The notes under the pieces: generated by a model | The model's input: the letters and a program-made list of their open reading frames with translations, nothing else | Told to the model about the DNA's origin: nothing | Database searches by the model: none | Position numbers and translations under genes: made by a program | Source: Pampus argenteus | Lineage: Eukaryota > Chordata > Actinopteri > Scombriformes > Stromateidae | NCBI GenBank assembly: GCA_036937835.1 | Contig: CM072874.1 | Coordinates: forward strand, 19,064,501-19,128,500 | Length of the DNA stretch: 64,000 bases | Direction: 5' to 3' | Part shown: one piece after another, positions 1 to 13,450 of the stretch | Position numbering within the stretch: the stretch's first letter is position 1 | Layout: each line of letters opens with the position of its first letter

Positions 1-1480
1 TTCTTTTGCTTAAGCCTCAGTCTTTCCGTACTGCAGGTACAGTAGCAGCTGCTTTTCAGCACTGCAGCGCTGTTGCCAGCAGGAAAGCTTCTGTCACAGT
101 AACTTTCATTACAAGGTTGAAGTATACATCAACAGACGCTATCTGTGTGAACACTAAGCTAACTCATATCACTCATATTGTGAAGTGCTGCGGCATCTCT
201 GACCACCTCCCGAAGTTGTTTTTTCCCCCCCACTTCATGGTACTTTCACAGCTATGTTGATACACAGATGAGCTGCAGTAAGAAAAAAAAAAATCATATG
301 GTGATGGTTGGGAAAAGGGTGCTGTAACATTGAAAACTGAAGAAAGCTTTTCAAAAGAGGCTTTTCAAACCACTGTACTTTGATTATCGGCAGAGCTGCT
401 CAGTGAAGTCTGCTGCACTTTAAATAAAAATGCAACGGCACTAAAGTTGTGACCTCCAAAAGGCTTTTTACTTGAGCACGGTTCTATCTTTCAGAATCCT
501 CTCCAAATATATTCAAGTATGTTGCTCTTTCTGCCGCTCACATCTCGTCTAAATGTTTCAGACTATTACACTCCAGGACACTGTTGATCTGAAGGACGAT
601 ATTTTCACTCAGTCTACAGCTGCTCCTTTATTTTGACATTCGACTTTAACAAAAGTGTCCTTCTGCTCAAATCCATTTGTATACCTTGCAGTTAATCCCT
701 GAGTGGTCTTTGCCTGATGAAACACTTTTTAGTGTATAAGCTCTTTGGGTGAAACAGCAGCTTATCAACAGACCTTAGTAAAAGCATTGTACAATGCCAA
801 GGACAGAATAATTAGCCTTAATGCATTTTAGTGATCACTCTTATTAGCTGCAAATGACTTCCTTTATGCAGTCCTGTCCCCTGCTATAAAAGTGCTATGA
901 TTTTATGACAGCACAGTCTGCAGTCGAGGTGCATTTCATTTGCCTTGGGATTGCTATATCTTTTACACAGTTTCATAAGACTTGTCTTCCTAAAATATTA
1001 AAGGAGGACTATACTATTTTATTCTGACTATTTTATTATATTTCATTAGGTCTTCTGGCAACCAGGATGCCTTTGTGTTGCTAAGGCTCATATCAGTCGA
1101 TTTTCATGCCCGAAAGATCGAAATGCCGAAGTTCCATAAAGTCTAAAGTTCCATGTTACCTTGATGTTTAACTCATAGTAGTGGTAGCTCTCAACTTAAA
1201 GTGCTGCTAATGCTGCATTATAAGCCACAAACTAAACAAGGTATAATATAACGAAATACAGCAACCCTGTCACCTTTAAAATTATGTTCATATAGTATAC
1301 CACTAATATGGGAGATATAATGTCACCCCAATTATCAGTCAACAAATGTTCTTCCTAGAAACATTTGCAAATATAGTTTGAGATATTTTATTTATTTTCC
1401 TAACAATACCCACCCTTGTAATACAATATATACTAGCATCAAATAAAACATTATTAGTACTAATAATAATAATAATAATT

Positions 1481-1670
1481 TCTTATCGTTAGGCAACACA
1501 ATCACTTTGTGGATGGGGAGTGGTTGTGGTCTTGGCTAAAAATTAAATAAGTTTATTTAGATTTTAAGCACCAGACAGGATGAGTTCACAATATTAACAT
1601 AAAACCCAAACCACAATCTCTCCTTAACCCTTAACCAAAGTGTTTTTATTGCCTGTATCTAACCGCATGC
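1481..1670. repeat. dispersed teleost 'CCTAACC' repeat copy
   Basis: 'gttaggcaac' near 1488 is mirrored by the complementary 'gcctgtatctaac' near 1652, with 'acccaaaccacaatct' and 'aaccaaagtg' between. These are hallmarks of a fish repeat I know by its CCTAACCAAGTGGTTTTGTTGCC-like core, here slightly fold-back. Related pieces occur at about 30920-30960, 61690-61790 and 63600-63690. Confidence 0.45.
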
Positions 1671-3819
1671 AGTATATTTCTACGTCCTGCGCTTAGTATA
1701 CCCACCATCCACCCGACCACCTATGATTTCCTTGCGTTGAAAGAGCGTAGCACATTGTTCCTTGGGGAATAAAAACTTTCCTGAACATAATCTTGGCAGG
1801 CATAACATTATGCTCAATGTGTAAGTGGAAAAACAAATTAGTAGTATATAAATCTCTATGTTTGGACATGGGATACACTATAAATCATATTGTTAATATA
1901 ATGTCTATTGAGTTTCAATGTGTATCATGTATAATGTATTACTTGTGTGCTAGTTTTACACTTTACTATGCAAGTTAAATGCACAGTATATATGACATCT
2001 CATAAGCAAATCTTAAGTGTATAAGTAGTTTCATAGATGAAATTATTTCATATTCACTTTAATGCTTTTTTTCTTAAGTAAACTCCAAACCAAAGCTTAA
2101 AAGCTAAACGTGACCGTACAATAGTCTTTTCACATTTTTTTTATATCAAAATTTTTTCAGACATGAAGCCACGTCAGAGCATTTCTTCAGAATCTTACAG
2201 CAGCTTGATTATTCTGAACATTAGCTGTCTATATAAAACACATGGAATGCAACGGTTGCCGTGTTGGCTGTATTCATTGTCCTTGCTTTCTCCTCCTCAC
2301 TTCATTACATTCAGAACATTATGACTCTGCTGAGAGTGTAGGGAAACATAAGACACACACTGACATTAACTTCAAGTTTAAAGCTACAGAGCACAGGAGG
2401 AACCGGCGGTTAGTTTACTCTCTTTGTTCACGTTCTTGTCTTTTATTCCTTTTTTTTCTAAAATGACTGCAGGATCGGCACCTACACTAAGATATTCCTT
2501 CCAGGGAAATGTCCCCCATTGTGCTGATGTTTGGTGTGAATTTAAAACTTTGTTAAAAGTGATAAGATATTGTTTGTGAGAGTTGTCTTCTGGACAGATT
2601 GTTATTGACTAGTCTCAGAATGCTCGAGTAGTGTGTTTGGCCTGAAGCTTCAACTCTGTAAGTAATCATGAGTCAACTACAGATGTCCAAGGGAGACTTG
2701 GACTGGGTAATAGGTGACGGAGGTTTCCGGATGACTGTGAAGATGACGTATGTACTCCTGAGTCAGTTAAATGTGCTTTTAGTTAGAGGTGAGTAAGACA
2801 ATCCTCCTTCAGGTCATGTCTGTTAAATTATTACTAAATTATTACTTCAGTTTTTCTTTAAATGTGTATAACCCCAAGTTGCTAATATGAGTAACAACCC
2901 ATATTAGCTTTTCTGTCCTGTGTTCATTTTACTGTTTTCTACAGCAGCGACTCAGATATCAAGTTTACCTCTTATCCAAAGTATCCAAGTGCAGCCGCGC
3001 AACATTTCTTCCCTTCACTCCGAGCAAAATGAACGGGGACATTTTTAGACCCCGTTAGGCTCCGTTTCCAGGCTGCCACGTTCCATCACATAAAAGTTTG
3101 ATTTATAACAAAAATCGAGCCAAAACAGTCAGAAAAATGAAATTACAGTGGAGTCTCTATTTCCTGTGATTTGCGGTGGCAGGCACATAATTTGTCAAAG
3201 AAAGCTGTACTGTGTTAAGTATGTTTGTACAGTGGTGTGGGCTAACCGCATGCCAGCTCTGATTTTAGAAGTGGTAATATTTAATGACTCTACAACACGC
3301 GTCTGATTTGCGAGCGAAACACTCTTAAGCACCGCTCCTTCGATTTAGTGTCTTTTCTGTCTTGCCGCTGCTGACGAGACCCGAGGCTTCCAGTCATGTT
3401 GCCTTTCAAGTCATAATGTAAACATGTCAGATTTCTGGAGTGTGTGTGTGTGTGAAGAGGCTCTGTGAGTGAGTATGCGCAATTACCATAACAAACACTT
3501 TGCTGTAAATGCATCTAATGCAGTTTACCTCAGCAGCTGTAAGGTGTAAGATGTTGCATGATAGTTTGATAAACTGTTCCTATGCAGGTTTATTTGGTCA
3601 CTTGGTGCAATGTTTATATGTTAATGAAAATCTCCCAAAAGTGAAACAACAAGGCATATCTGCGTCACTGTATGCCTAATCAAGAAGAATATTCCTTAAA
3701 CATTATCTGTAAGCGCAGACATGATTCCACATGTTAATTGCAGCGCTGTGAACCTGATGAAAAAAGCAGACAGAACCCCCATATTTGAACCGAGAATTCT
3801 TTTCCACTACAAAGAATAA

Positions 3820-3990
3820 TTACTTTTCCCAACTCCGGCGCCGTAATTGGTTACTACTCTTTTATCTTATCAATGTGCGCATAATTATCACAGTCATCAT
3901 ATTAGATTATTTCATGCATAATAAATGAACTCAAACTGTGTGTGGGGTAATTAGCATGTTAGGATATGTGCTGCGATAACAGAATGATTG
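3820..3990. promoter_or_regulatory. candidate conserved non-coding element
   Basis: A non-repetitive block with several homeodomain-type cores (TAATTG, TAATTA, CATAATTAT, GGTAATTAG) and no reading frame. This style is typical of enhancers near developmental transcription-factor genes. It is judged from composition only. Confidence 0.25.
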
Positions 3991-4106
3991 TATTGTTCAA
4001 GATATTCCTGAAAAGTGAGAAATGCGGAAAGTAGTGGAAGATTTAAACATCCCTTTAGTGTCTCAGTACCAAGATATATTCTTCATTTGAATTCATTCTG
4101 TAGTGT

Positions 4107-4140
4107 GTGTATATATATATATATATAAATATATATATTT
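4107..4140. repeat. (TA)n microsatellite
   Basis: Alternating GT then TA for about 34 bases, interrupted by a single AAA. Confidence 0.85.
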
Positions 4141-6555
4141 GCATATATGTTTCCCTATCTGAGGGACATTTTAATGTTAAGTAATGTACCTTCTGTAATG
4201 TTTCTTATTTCAAAGGAATCAAGATTTCATTTCATCATTTCCCTGAACCTCTTAGTGGTCCTTGTAATGTATTTTACCTTGGATTTGAGGTCTAAAGCAG
4301 ACAGTAGTTTATATTCAGAAGACAGAACTAGACATAGGAGCATAATGGAGACTATTGTGAAAGACAGACCATTACACTACTTGACTTTGGCAGCTGTCTG
4401 CTGCAGAGATCTAGTCCAGTCCAACTGACAGATGTGCATCACTTTAGTCGAGTCTTCAATCATAAGTAAGCAGGTTTGCATGATGTAGTGTTGATAGAGT
4501 AGGCCGAGTGTCCACTTAAAACTTTTTCTGGAATCTTTTTTGCAAAGTAGAATATTACAACTTGTTTCCATCACTTTCAAATGTACAATACCTCCAGATA
4601 AGAAACATTTCTTTAATGATATTTTGCAAATGAATGGAAGTTCAGTTAAACTGCAGTGAATGTCCTCACATGGATATTATGGATCGACAACAGCAACTGT
4701 TCCAATTTGAATGAGGTAAACCTGCTGCTGGATGCTTTTCCAGTTTACTGCTGCCCTGCTTGGAAACATTTCAGTAGTTATTTAACGAGGAGAGCCAATC
4801 AAGAACAAGTTGTGATTGCTCGCCTGGAGTTTTTGTCTGTGACTGCCTATAAAAACATGAAGATTTTTTTTGAAAATGTAATAACCTGAAATTTTACAAC
4901 CCAATTAAAGTCACATTTTCACACTATCTTTATTAAACATCAGTGAGAAGTTATGTTTGAAATAGAAGCAAATGTGAAGCTCAAACATGGCGTTCCTGAT
5001 GTGCTGGTGACATATCTGCAGTGTATGTATGAGTGTATGATCTTACATAAAGGTTTTAGGTTTAATTTAGGGATTGATTTAATGCTGATTTAAACTGGCT
5101 TGCAAGCCAAACTGATTTAAGGTCAGTTCATAAACCAACCTCTCAGATTCTAGAAGCTGTTTAAAAAAACAAGTTAAGTCATCCTGCACCGCACTTATTT
5201 AAACATTCCAATCCTTATTCACTGTGGTATCGTGGATGCTTTACTTTTTTTCACCACTATATAACAGGAACAATTTCTTTTGACAAATGTTTCAGTTGCA
5301 GTTTTTTTTGGCCCCTGCAGCAATTTTGGCAGTGGCACCTTTCGCTAACCTGTGCCAAAAGCCTGTAAAACACAGAGATAATGAGCTATTTTCAGTGCTG
5401 AGGTATTTTATTATCCAGTTAGTTTCAGGACAAAAAAACTCATATTCAGAACGTGATGACAGCCACAATTTAAAAAAATGTTTTTTTTCAGAGTTTATTC
5501 AATTAAATTGAGTGTGATTCCTGTCATTACTAATAAATAGCATCGGCACATGAAACTGTAACTGCAGATTAGTTGTTTTGTTGAATTTTTGGATATCTTT
5601 TGGGGGGGTTTTATGCTGGCTGAAAAAGTTTTAAGCAATATCCTCTGAGAAAATATTCCCTTTAATGTAAGACACATTTTTAGTCTCTACAGATCCTTCC
5701 AAATCCTTCCAAATACAAAAGTTTGCAGCAAAGGAGGCGACGGAGCATCCTTGAGGAATGACTTTAATTATCATGCACTAATAACTAAAATTATTTAATA
5801 AAAGAGTTAAAACATTACACACAGCCACACACCCACCCACACCTCCCACAACCCTGTGGAAATTCATAAAGGTTCATTTCCAAAGAGTGATGACAGTTCT
5901 GTGCTAAAAGTGAGTTACAGACAGCTGTCGATATACAGCAGCTTGGAGGCGGTACAGTGTCATGTGTGCTGCTCTACGACTGGGTGAGGAGAGAAAGCTT
6001 TCCAACCTCCCCTCCCCTCAGACTCTTTCCTCCGGTCAAGGTCTCGATACCCCTGTGGTATGAATGTGCCCGTCTCCCTGCTGGCACCATTTTGGCATTG
6101 CTGCAGTGTCAGTGTGGTGTAAATGACAGTTTGAAATGTGATAGTACTGATTGTGGGTCAGATTTGTTTGTTTGGCTTCAAAGGGAAAAGCTTTTGAGGG
6201 CTTTTCGGTCAACCCGTCGTCTAAGTAGTGAAACGGTCTGTGCTCAAGTGCTCAATTGAAATGGTACATTACTGTATGTTCAAGGATTGGAAGGTCCGTG
6301 CCAAAGTATTAGTGATAAAGTATCAGGTATTAAGAAGGCGCAGACCTATCGCCTCTCCTTCAGCTCCACTAAATTTATGCAAATGTGTGCTCTTGATGTT
6401 TATTTTTACAATATTAGTTGTACTTCTTGTGAATAATATTGGACGATGATAACATATAATAATTACGAGTCACTCGTCAGTATAGTGAAGAGGTCAACTT
6501 AACACTTTGTAAACTGTCCTCCTGGCCCGGTCAAGGTTTTAAACACTGGAGTAGA

Positions 6556-7330
6556 CATTGATGAAAAGGTGGAGGTCACAGTCACAAAGTTACAATCCCG
6601 ACCACATAGGCAAGGAAGACTATCTCTGCATCCATCCAACATCGGAGAAAATACAGAGGTAAACGTGGCTGCGATTCCAAACATCCTGCTCAACAATGTA
6701 CAGACGCTGGATAACAAACCCGCATCAGATTTTAAACTGGATATCAGGGACCGTAAAACCTCAGCTAAGTCCTGAAATACCGGACAGCACAGGTGAGTAT
6801 AGAGGCTGCTCTGTCGGATCTTTGCAGACTCAAACTGCACACAGACGATGTGCTCATTCTTGCTAAATACTTCAATCAGGCTAACCTCAACAAGATTATG
6901 ACTGACTTCCATCAACATACTGACTGAGCCACAAGGGTAATAAACACTGGATCACTGCTGATCAGCAGAGCGATCATGCAGCCATCTTGCTGAGGTATGT
7001 AAACAAACTACGACGCAAGAGGTCAGGAAATGGTCAGACTAATCAGAGACTACATGACGCAGTCTGAAGCATGTTCCGAGAGTCCAATGACATCAATGGA
7101 TTCGCCGAGTCTGTGGTGGATTTAATTTTTGTGAAACAACAGAAGCAACGATACCGAAAACAACAGTTAAATCATTCCACAGCCAGACACTACCGGCACG
7201 CCATAAACCTGGACTGTTTCACCCCAGATGCTTGAAGAACTACTTAGGAATGTCTACTCATCCTGACGGAGAACATCACGGACACCGACCTCTGAGTAAC
7301 ATCTCAGATTTACTGACAAAAACGGAAGAT
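6556..7330 (+). pseudogene. degraded LINE ORF2 fragment (APE endonuclease and following linker)
   Basis: Frame pieces read IPNILLNNVQTLDN (6675-6716), the usual N-terminal strand of the APE-type endonuclease in fish LINEs of the Rex/CR1 type. They are followed by FNQANLNKIMTDFHQH near 6870 and SDHAAILLRYVNKLRRKR near 6970-7020, where SDH is the conserved catalytic C-terminal endonuclease motif. NDINGFAESVVDFI (7087-7128) resembles the linker that follows. The pieces lie in different frames with stops between them, so the copy is dead. The reverse transcriptase domain that should follow is absent. The class assignment is from recalled motif patterns; LINE is firm, the clade is not. Confidence 0.7.
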
Positions 7331-10300
7331 TATAATTCACTGTGGCAGTTGGCTACTATCATGTAACACATGGATGATTTGGGTGCTTTCGTTTCCATAT
7401 TCTTTAGGCCTTAGTTAACCAATGGGTAGATCTCTCAAAAACTCTTCTTTAACGGGTAAAGAAGAAGAAAAGTCAACACGAAGGCAGGGAGATGATTATC
7501 TGTGAGCAGTGGCATGGAGAGAGCCGTCAGTCGGACTTTGAAGGCGAGACGTACCACGGCAAGAGATGAGCGATGACTTGCACCTGCCCACTTCAAAACA
7601 AACCATATCGCTCATATGCGCGCGTGTTAGGTCTGAGGCAGAGCTAGAGGAGTGAGAAATTGATTGAGAATGTGCTGTCTGAGCTTTTGTCGGTTTGACT
7701 TTTTTTTTCCCCGACAGCATGTGTGTTAGTGTGAATCTCTCTACGTCTCACTGAACAGGCTGCTGTCCTTACTTCCCCCTGCGGTCAGTGGTATTTATAA
7801 ACTGCCGTAGACATTTAATACAGATGGCAGTGCACCTTAAATTTAAAGACCCTATTTTCTGTCCCGGAAAATGAACAGAAAGTACTTTGTATTTAACTAC
7901 CTGGATATGGAGCTGAGGGGGGCTGTGAAACAAGTGGTGCATTTATTATGACGTGTGGAAATGCATAGTGGAGACCACAGAGAATACCTGACTGCAGGTT
8001 CAGTCTATAGGGAGGTAATGCATTATTGTAGAAAAAAACCCCCCAAAAAAACCAAACAAAAAATCCCAATTCAAGTAGAGATCTAACAGGTCAAGGAAAG
8101 AGTTAACTTTCCTTTGAATTCTCACCAGGAGGAAAGAGTTACAAAGAAAAGACACTGATGGGGAATTCCTCACTGTTGTTTCCATCCTGCCTGCTCACCC
8201 TGTCTGTTTTATACACAGACAATGAAAAAAATCACCATCATCATGTTTTTTTTTTACATCTCATAGCTGTTAGATTTATATACAAATAATGAGGCAATAG
8301 TAGAAATGATTTGTAGCCAGCAGCTGTCAAAGAGAATCCCACTGCTTCAACTTTTCGCTTTATGTTTCCAGACAGAAACCTCATCTGTCAGTTCAGGTAC
8401 ATGTCAGACGTGATTCTTCCTGAAAGAAACTCAAAGCCTTGTCTGTATTAGAAGAAAAGCCTTCTGTTCTGTGCCATAAAGCAAATAGAAAGTTTTCCTG
8501 CGACATCTCATCCGGCTGCATGCAATGTAAAAAAATAATATAGAGGCCAATAGAGACTTCCATTGACTCCAATGTGATGCTTTTGTTTCTTATTATCATT
8601 ACAGTCTTATCTGAGGACATAAAAATAGACAAGAACAAATGAACATGCTTAGACATGTCCTGTCATTTCACTGTTTCATCATGGTGTTTATAAAAATGCC
8701 AAAAAGGTTTGAGTTTCATTCACTTTCCATCCACATGGATTTAGTTTAAGACGTTTCCTGAGATTCGTGTCATTTTCTTCATTTTTAATAGCAGGGAAGA
8801 TATTGTCACTCGTAAAGCATTTGTGCTGGAAAAAAAATCCCTCGCTGACAATTTTTTTTATTTGATTTAAAAAGAACATTTGGACACTGAATGACCCGAG
8901 GTGGATATTGCATAATATTAGCTCAGATGACTTCTTCTAACTGGCCTTCTAGAAAGAAGGGAGTATTCTCCTCAGTGTGTTCGATTTGACAGTTTAGAGA
9001 AAGAGTCACTTAGTTTTTCTGCAAATTTGGGGGGAATTTTATAACTTTATTGTGTCTTTTAACCTGCTCATCATATGGTCATATGGAATGTGGAAATACA
9101 TTTTATGTACATGCATGCAAGTATGTAATATGTACTGCAAACATGGTGCATACATTAACAAATATATGCATGAACAGAAAGTCATGTAGGGTCCACATTC
9201 TGTCTTCAAATCTATTGTCAGATGTGAATATATTCATGAGGAAACATACGGCAGAGTTCTCCATTACTGTATTATCAAGAAAAAAAAACTAGCATCATGA
9301 AAATATTTTGTTCAAACTATTAATTAGGTTTCATAGAAATGTTATTAAAATAAACCCTCGCCTCTCCATAGCTGTTACTCTACCTTTTCCCAAATGCACT
9401 CCACATATTACAAGAGCAGCCTCAGCTGGATCCTGCCTGTTATGTCAGTCATGGCAGTAAGAACTAGAGCTTCTATTCTTAAGTCAAAAATCCAGCAAGT
9501 CATGTGTCCAGCACCATGACAGCCAGCCTCCCTCCTGGTCCAACACAGCTTGTTTACTCTGAAGCCAGAATCATTTGAAACTACTTTTGTTTCGATACAC
9601 TTCATGTGCAGTTAATGGATTTTGCTGATTTACAAAAATATCTTTATTAACTATAGAGTATTGTGTGTTTCCCTAGAACAAGTAAAATCATTTTTGATTT
9701 TACTCATAAAAAATGTTTTTTTTTTTTTCAATAATAAAACCACTTGTTCATAATAAGAAGGCACATGAATGAGTGAGGGAATATTCAAAATAAGGTAAAA
9801 TATTTCAAAACAATAGTGCTGTGATTTAAAACCAAACAGGACTACACTGAAACTTCCTGAGGCCCATCTGAAAACCAGATCTTTGTGTTTGTTAAAGAGC
9901 CTGAACTCATCACAGCCCAAAGGGGTTTGAAGATAATAGACACTATGAGCAGTAGCTCACTACTCACCTGACTTTTATTGCATTTGGGAAGCTGGGCTGA
10001 AATATAATAACTGTGCTGAGTGTGAAATATGTAATATTGAAAATCTTGCTGGATTTTAGCACTTAGATAGATATATTAAGAAATAGATGTTAACATGAGA
10101 AGATTGTCCTAAATTGACATATGTTCCTGTAAGATTGTATATAATAATAATAGTGAAAGGTTATCAGATGAGTCGAAACTAATTACATCAGTAAATAATG
10201 TTTAGACAATTAAAATGAAGTGGCAAATATTGTTTTGAAAATAAAAGTAAAATTAGGCCTATGTGTGGAAAGAGATAGATACATATATATAGAGATAGAT

Positions 10301-12367
10301 AGATAGATCTATATACATGTCTAATATATTACATAGCTATATCATTGGAAAGTTTTAGTCAATACTGAGCAAGTCAGTGTCACTGAACACCCCCACACAA
10401 CTCAGTATAAAACACTTTTCTGTTCCTGCACCTTTATTCTCTTTAAGTCTGCGATTCTTTCTCACATCATTAGCCTCCTTTTGGATAATCTGTTTTCATC
10501 ATACTAGTCTGCAGATTCTTTTTTTTCCCCCTCTTCTTCATGCAGCTTGATTCATTAAATAGAAGAATCCACTGGTGGCACTGAGGATTGGAACTTTTTT
10601 TTTTTTTTTTTATAAGTCTTTACCAAAAGCCCAGACTGGAGGAAATTAGACGGGTCTCTTTTTGTTTGCTCAATCCATCCTGACTCATCATGATGTGGGT
10701 ATTTTTAGCAGTGGATTCCTGTTTGGCTTTCCCCCCACTGTTCGCAAGGGACTATCATATTCTGTGAGACAGGGAAGAATAATCAATGTCAAATATCAGC
10801 CAAGAGTCGATGGGGTTTCATCATGGTGAAGACAGAAAGTTAGAGAACCTTGTGTCGTGCTGAAACGTAGTTAAAGTTGTGCTTTGCAGCTGGAGAAAGT
10901 GCTCGTGTCGGTGTGTGTAGACTTTACGTGTGTTTGTGCTGTGTTTTGTCTGGCACAGCTGCCTGTATCAGCTGCATGCTCGTTAAATGTTGGGTTTACA
11001 CCCGTGGTGACGCCGCGCCGGCTCTGGTTACCCCTGTGGGAATACCTGCCATTGTCATCGTGAGCCCCTTATAATTTCCTGAAATTGGCCTCAAATGGTT
11101 GAAGTTTAAATGACATGACATAAAAGCTACGAGAACCGAGCTTTGACGAATTGTTGAACACGTGAGAAGGAATAATGCAGATTTGTAAGAGTTCTGTATT
11201 CACTTTTACCTCACATTTCTGGTTTCAGGGTTCTGCCGCTGGAGATCCTATTGTCGTACATGTGTCAACCTGGATTAGGCTGCAGCTGAGGTCTGTTCTT
11301 TGTGGCTCTGTACAATAGTCTAAACCCGCCCCCCCCGCCATAGTGTCTGATACCTCACTGTTAAGGTGGCCAAGTGACCTGATATCCTGTTTGTCAGGAG
11401 AACAGAAATATTTCTGATTGTTGCACATCCTGCCGGTCAGTGATCTGTGGCACATACAGCTGCCGGGCATGAAGACTTATTTAGCCTCTATTGTATAAGC
11501 TTGGAAACAATTACACTGTACTAAGTTAATGTTGAGGTGTGAGGTTGCTCGGTTGGTTGTTAATACGCGTGGGAGATTCCTGCGAGGATCGGGCGCACAC
11601 GCCAGTCGCATTATCATGCAAAATTAATTATTTGCTTCCTTTTTATGTCCCCCTGAATCTTAGTGCAGTAAAAAAAAAAAAAAAAAAACCTGGCTGTGTT
11701 TTATTGAAATGAAATTATGGCATAATGTCACTTTTGCTATTAGCACCGAGAGTCTGTGCATGCCAATTGATCCTGCTGTTGTCATAGCAACATGAACCAC
11801 TAAACCTCTGCGCAGCTGTTGTTATGGAAGCCCTTGAACAGCTGGGGGGCTATAGCTGCAGAGGGATTGTGGGAAAAGGGTCCTTTGGTCCTCCCTTCAC
11901 ACCTTGACCTCAAAATTCCTGCTAGCGAAAAGAGAAAGATTTGGGAATCTTAAAGATGTCCATCTGGAGTTTATCGTGCACTGTACAGAGAAAGTTTAGG
12001 CAGGAAGTAGTGAATATTCAATCATGTCTGCGTCTTCAACAAACCCGCTTTGCCACAAATGCGAACGGTGAAATCAAATGAGTCAAATGAGGCTAGATTC
12101 TCTCCCGGGGTTCGCCTGATGCATTGGAGCATATCTCATTATTGATATGAGAGAATGTTGTACACAGTGCAACAGTAAAACAATCATTTCACAAGAAGCA
12201 CAACTTGTCCAGGGAGTAGCACTCTCCGAATCTAATTCCTTCAGCCCTAATAAAGCTGAAACATAACCCCAGAGAAAGCTCTCATGCTCCCACTGTTTGA
12301 TTTAATGGAGAAAATACTGACTTGTATGTGTGTCTCAGTACTGTCGGTATTGTGGGTACTGCATGCA
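7331..12367. other. non-coding stretch
   Basis: No exon or RNA gene was recognised. Contents include poly-T at 10593-10610, a GATA/TATA-rich microsatellite at about 10275-10312, poly-A at about 11670-11688 and a candidate conserved block at 11580-11940. Confidence 0.55.
11580..11940. promoter_or_regulatory. candidate conserved non-coding element
   Basis: A repeat-free block, apart from one A-run, with an AATTAATTATTTG core, GTTGTCATAGCAAC (an X-box/RFX-like palindrome near 11779) and GTTGTTATGG. It has balanced base composition compared with its AT-rich surroundings. An enhancer role is inference. Confidence 0.28.
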
Positions 12368-12620
12368 GTGATGAAAGAAGTATACATATATATATATATA
12401 ATAATATAATGTAAAATATACTCCATTACATAAGTATAAGTAAATAATACATATTAACAGTAAAATGTACTTCAAGTATCAAATGTAAAGTGGCTCATTA
12501 TGTAGAATAGCCTCTTTCACTGTTATACTGTATATTATAATATTGTTTTCTTATTACTGATAATGTAATACGCAGCAGCATTTACAGTAAATGTTGCTGC
12601 TGCTTGTGATGATGCAAATT
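12368..12620. repeat. left part of a dispersed teleost MITE-like repeat
   Basis: Contains 'agtaaaatgtacttcaagt', 'ctcattatgtagaatagcc' and 'cttattactgataatgtaat', which match a very common fish repeat ('acttaaagtaccaaaagtaaaagtactcattatgcag' type). The right part of the same consensus appears at 13108-13249. Confidence 0.6.
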
Positions 12621-12636
12621 TTTAAACCTGCAACAA

Positions 12637-12822
12637 AAAATTATTTCCATTATCAGTTATCTACTGATTATTTTCTCTGTGAATCCACTGGTTTATAAAA
12701 TATCTCAAATTAGCTTAAAATGATACTCAGTTCACAATGAGCTTAAAACGTGACAAAAACGATTATCAATTATGAAAATAGTTGCTGTCGGTTTACTAAT
12801 TTATTAATCGTTGCGGCTCTAA
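12637..12822. repeat. second dispersed teleost repeat nested in the first
   Basis: Begins near 'ttccattatcagttatctac' and ends 'attaatcgttgcggctct', with 'cgattatcaattatgaaaat' between. This is the recognisable pattern of the fish 'ATTAATCGATTA...TTGCAGCTCT' repeat. The copy is diverged. Confidence 0.6.
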
Positions 12823-12984
12823 ATGAATTCACTGACTTGTTAGTCTCTATAAATGTTATATACTTTATCAAATGTAGGGTGGTTAGATCTGCAGGACTCT
12901 GTGCCTGTAGAGGCCAGCAGCAGAGACTCTGCAGCCTTTAATTCCTTCTGGATTGCATCGCACCCACATTTGCATAATGCCTTC

Positions 12985-13090
12985 AGTTTTTATTATGTTT
13001 TATCGTGTTTTTAATTTTTTTTTTTAATGCTGCCTTGTTCCAAAAGGAATTCTTTGAGGGACAGTAAAGATCTGAATTGAACTGAACAGA
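12985..13090 (+). repeat. LINE/SINE 3' tail
   Basis: 'ggaattctttgagggacagt' followed by 'aaagatctgaattgaactga' resembles the 3' end of fish retroposons of the L2 or related type, with a short tandem tail. Upstream is T-rich sequence. Confidence 0.45.
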
Positions 13091-13107
13091 TCTGTAACTG
13101 ATTTCTA

Positions 13108-13249
13108 TGTAATATCTTAATCTCCTTAAGGTTAAAGGTGAAAGTAACTTTTAACTGTAGCTGTCACATAAATATAGTACAAATAAAATATATTCCTCTG
13201 AAATGCAGTGGAGCAGCAGATGGAAAATACTTCACATGAGTACAGTGAC
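13108..13249. repeat. right part of the teleost MITE-like repeat split by insertions
   Basis: 'aatatcttaatctccttaag', 'taactgtagctgtcacataa' and 'ctctgaaatgcagtggagca' correspond to the other half of the repeat at 12368-12620. The two halves are about 490 bases apart, consistent with later insertions between them. Confidence 0.55.
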
Positions 13250-13450
13250 TAAATGGATTTAGTTCATTTTTCACCTCAGACTCTACATGTGTACCTGTGT
13301 ACATATGTGGAAACTGCAGTGTGAGTGATGGTGGACAGATTCAGGAATGCTAATGTTTCCTCTGTGGATTTTGTGAGGAACACAGTGATTAGACCTCCAG
13401 CCCCCTGGGTGGAGCCCCTCAGCTGCATCGGCTCCTGCTCTGATTTATTT

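Larger units (their letters stand above)
1..6555. other. non-coding stretch, probably pknox2 5' intron or upstream flank
   Basis: I see no exon with both splice borders and coding character, no CpG island and no RNA gene. The reading frames present are short and have random composition. The stretch contains a 'CCTAACC'-type repeat (1481-1670), an (AAT)n run at 1461-1480, a (TA)n run near 4107-4140 and a possible conserved element at 3820-3990. Confidence 0.6.

Noticed and set aside
6499..6918. 139-codon minus-strand open frame
   Set aside because: It is antisense to the LINE endonuclease remnant; no recognisable domain.
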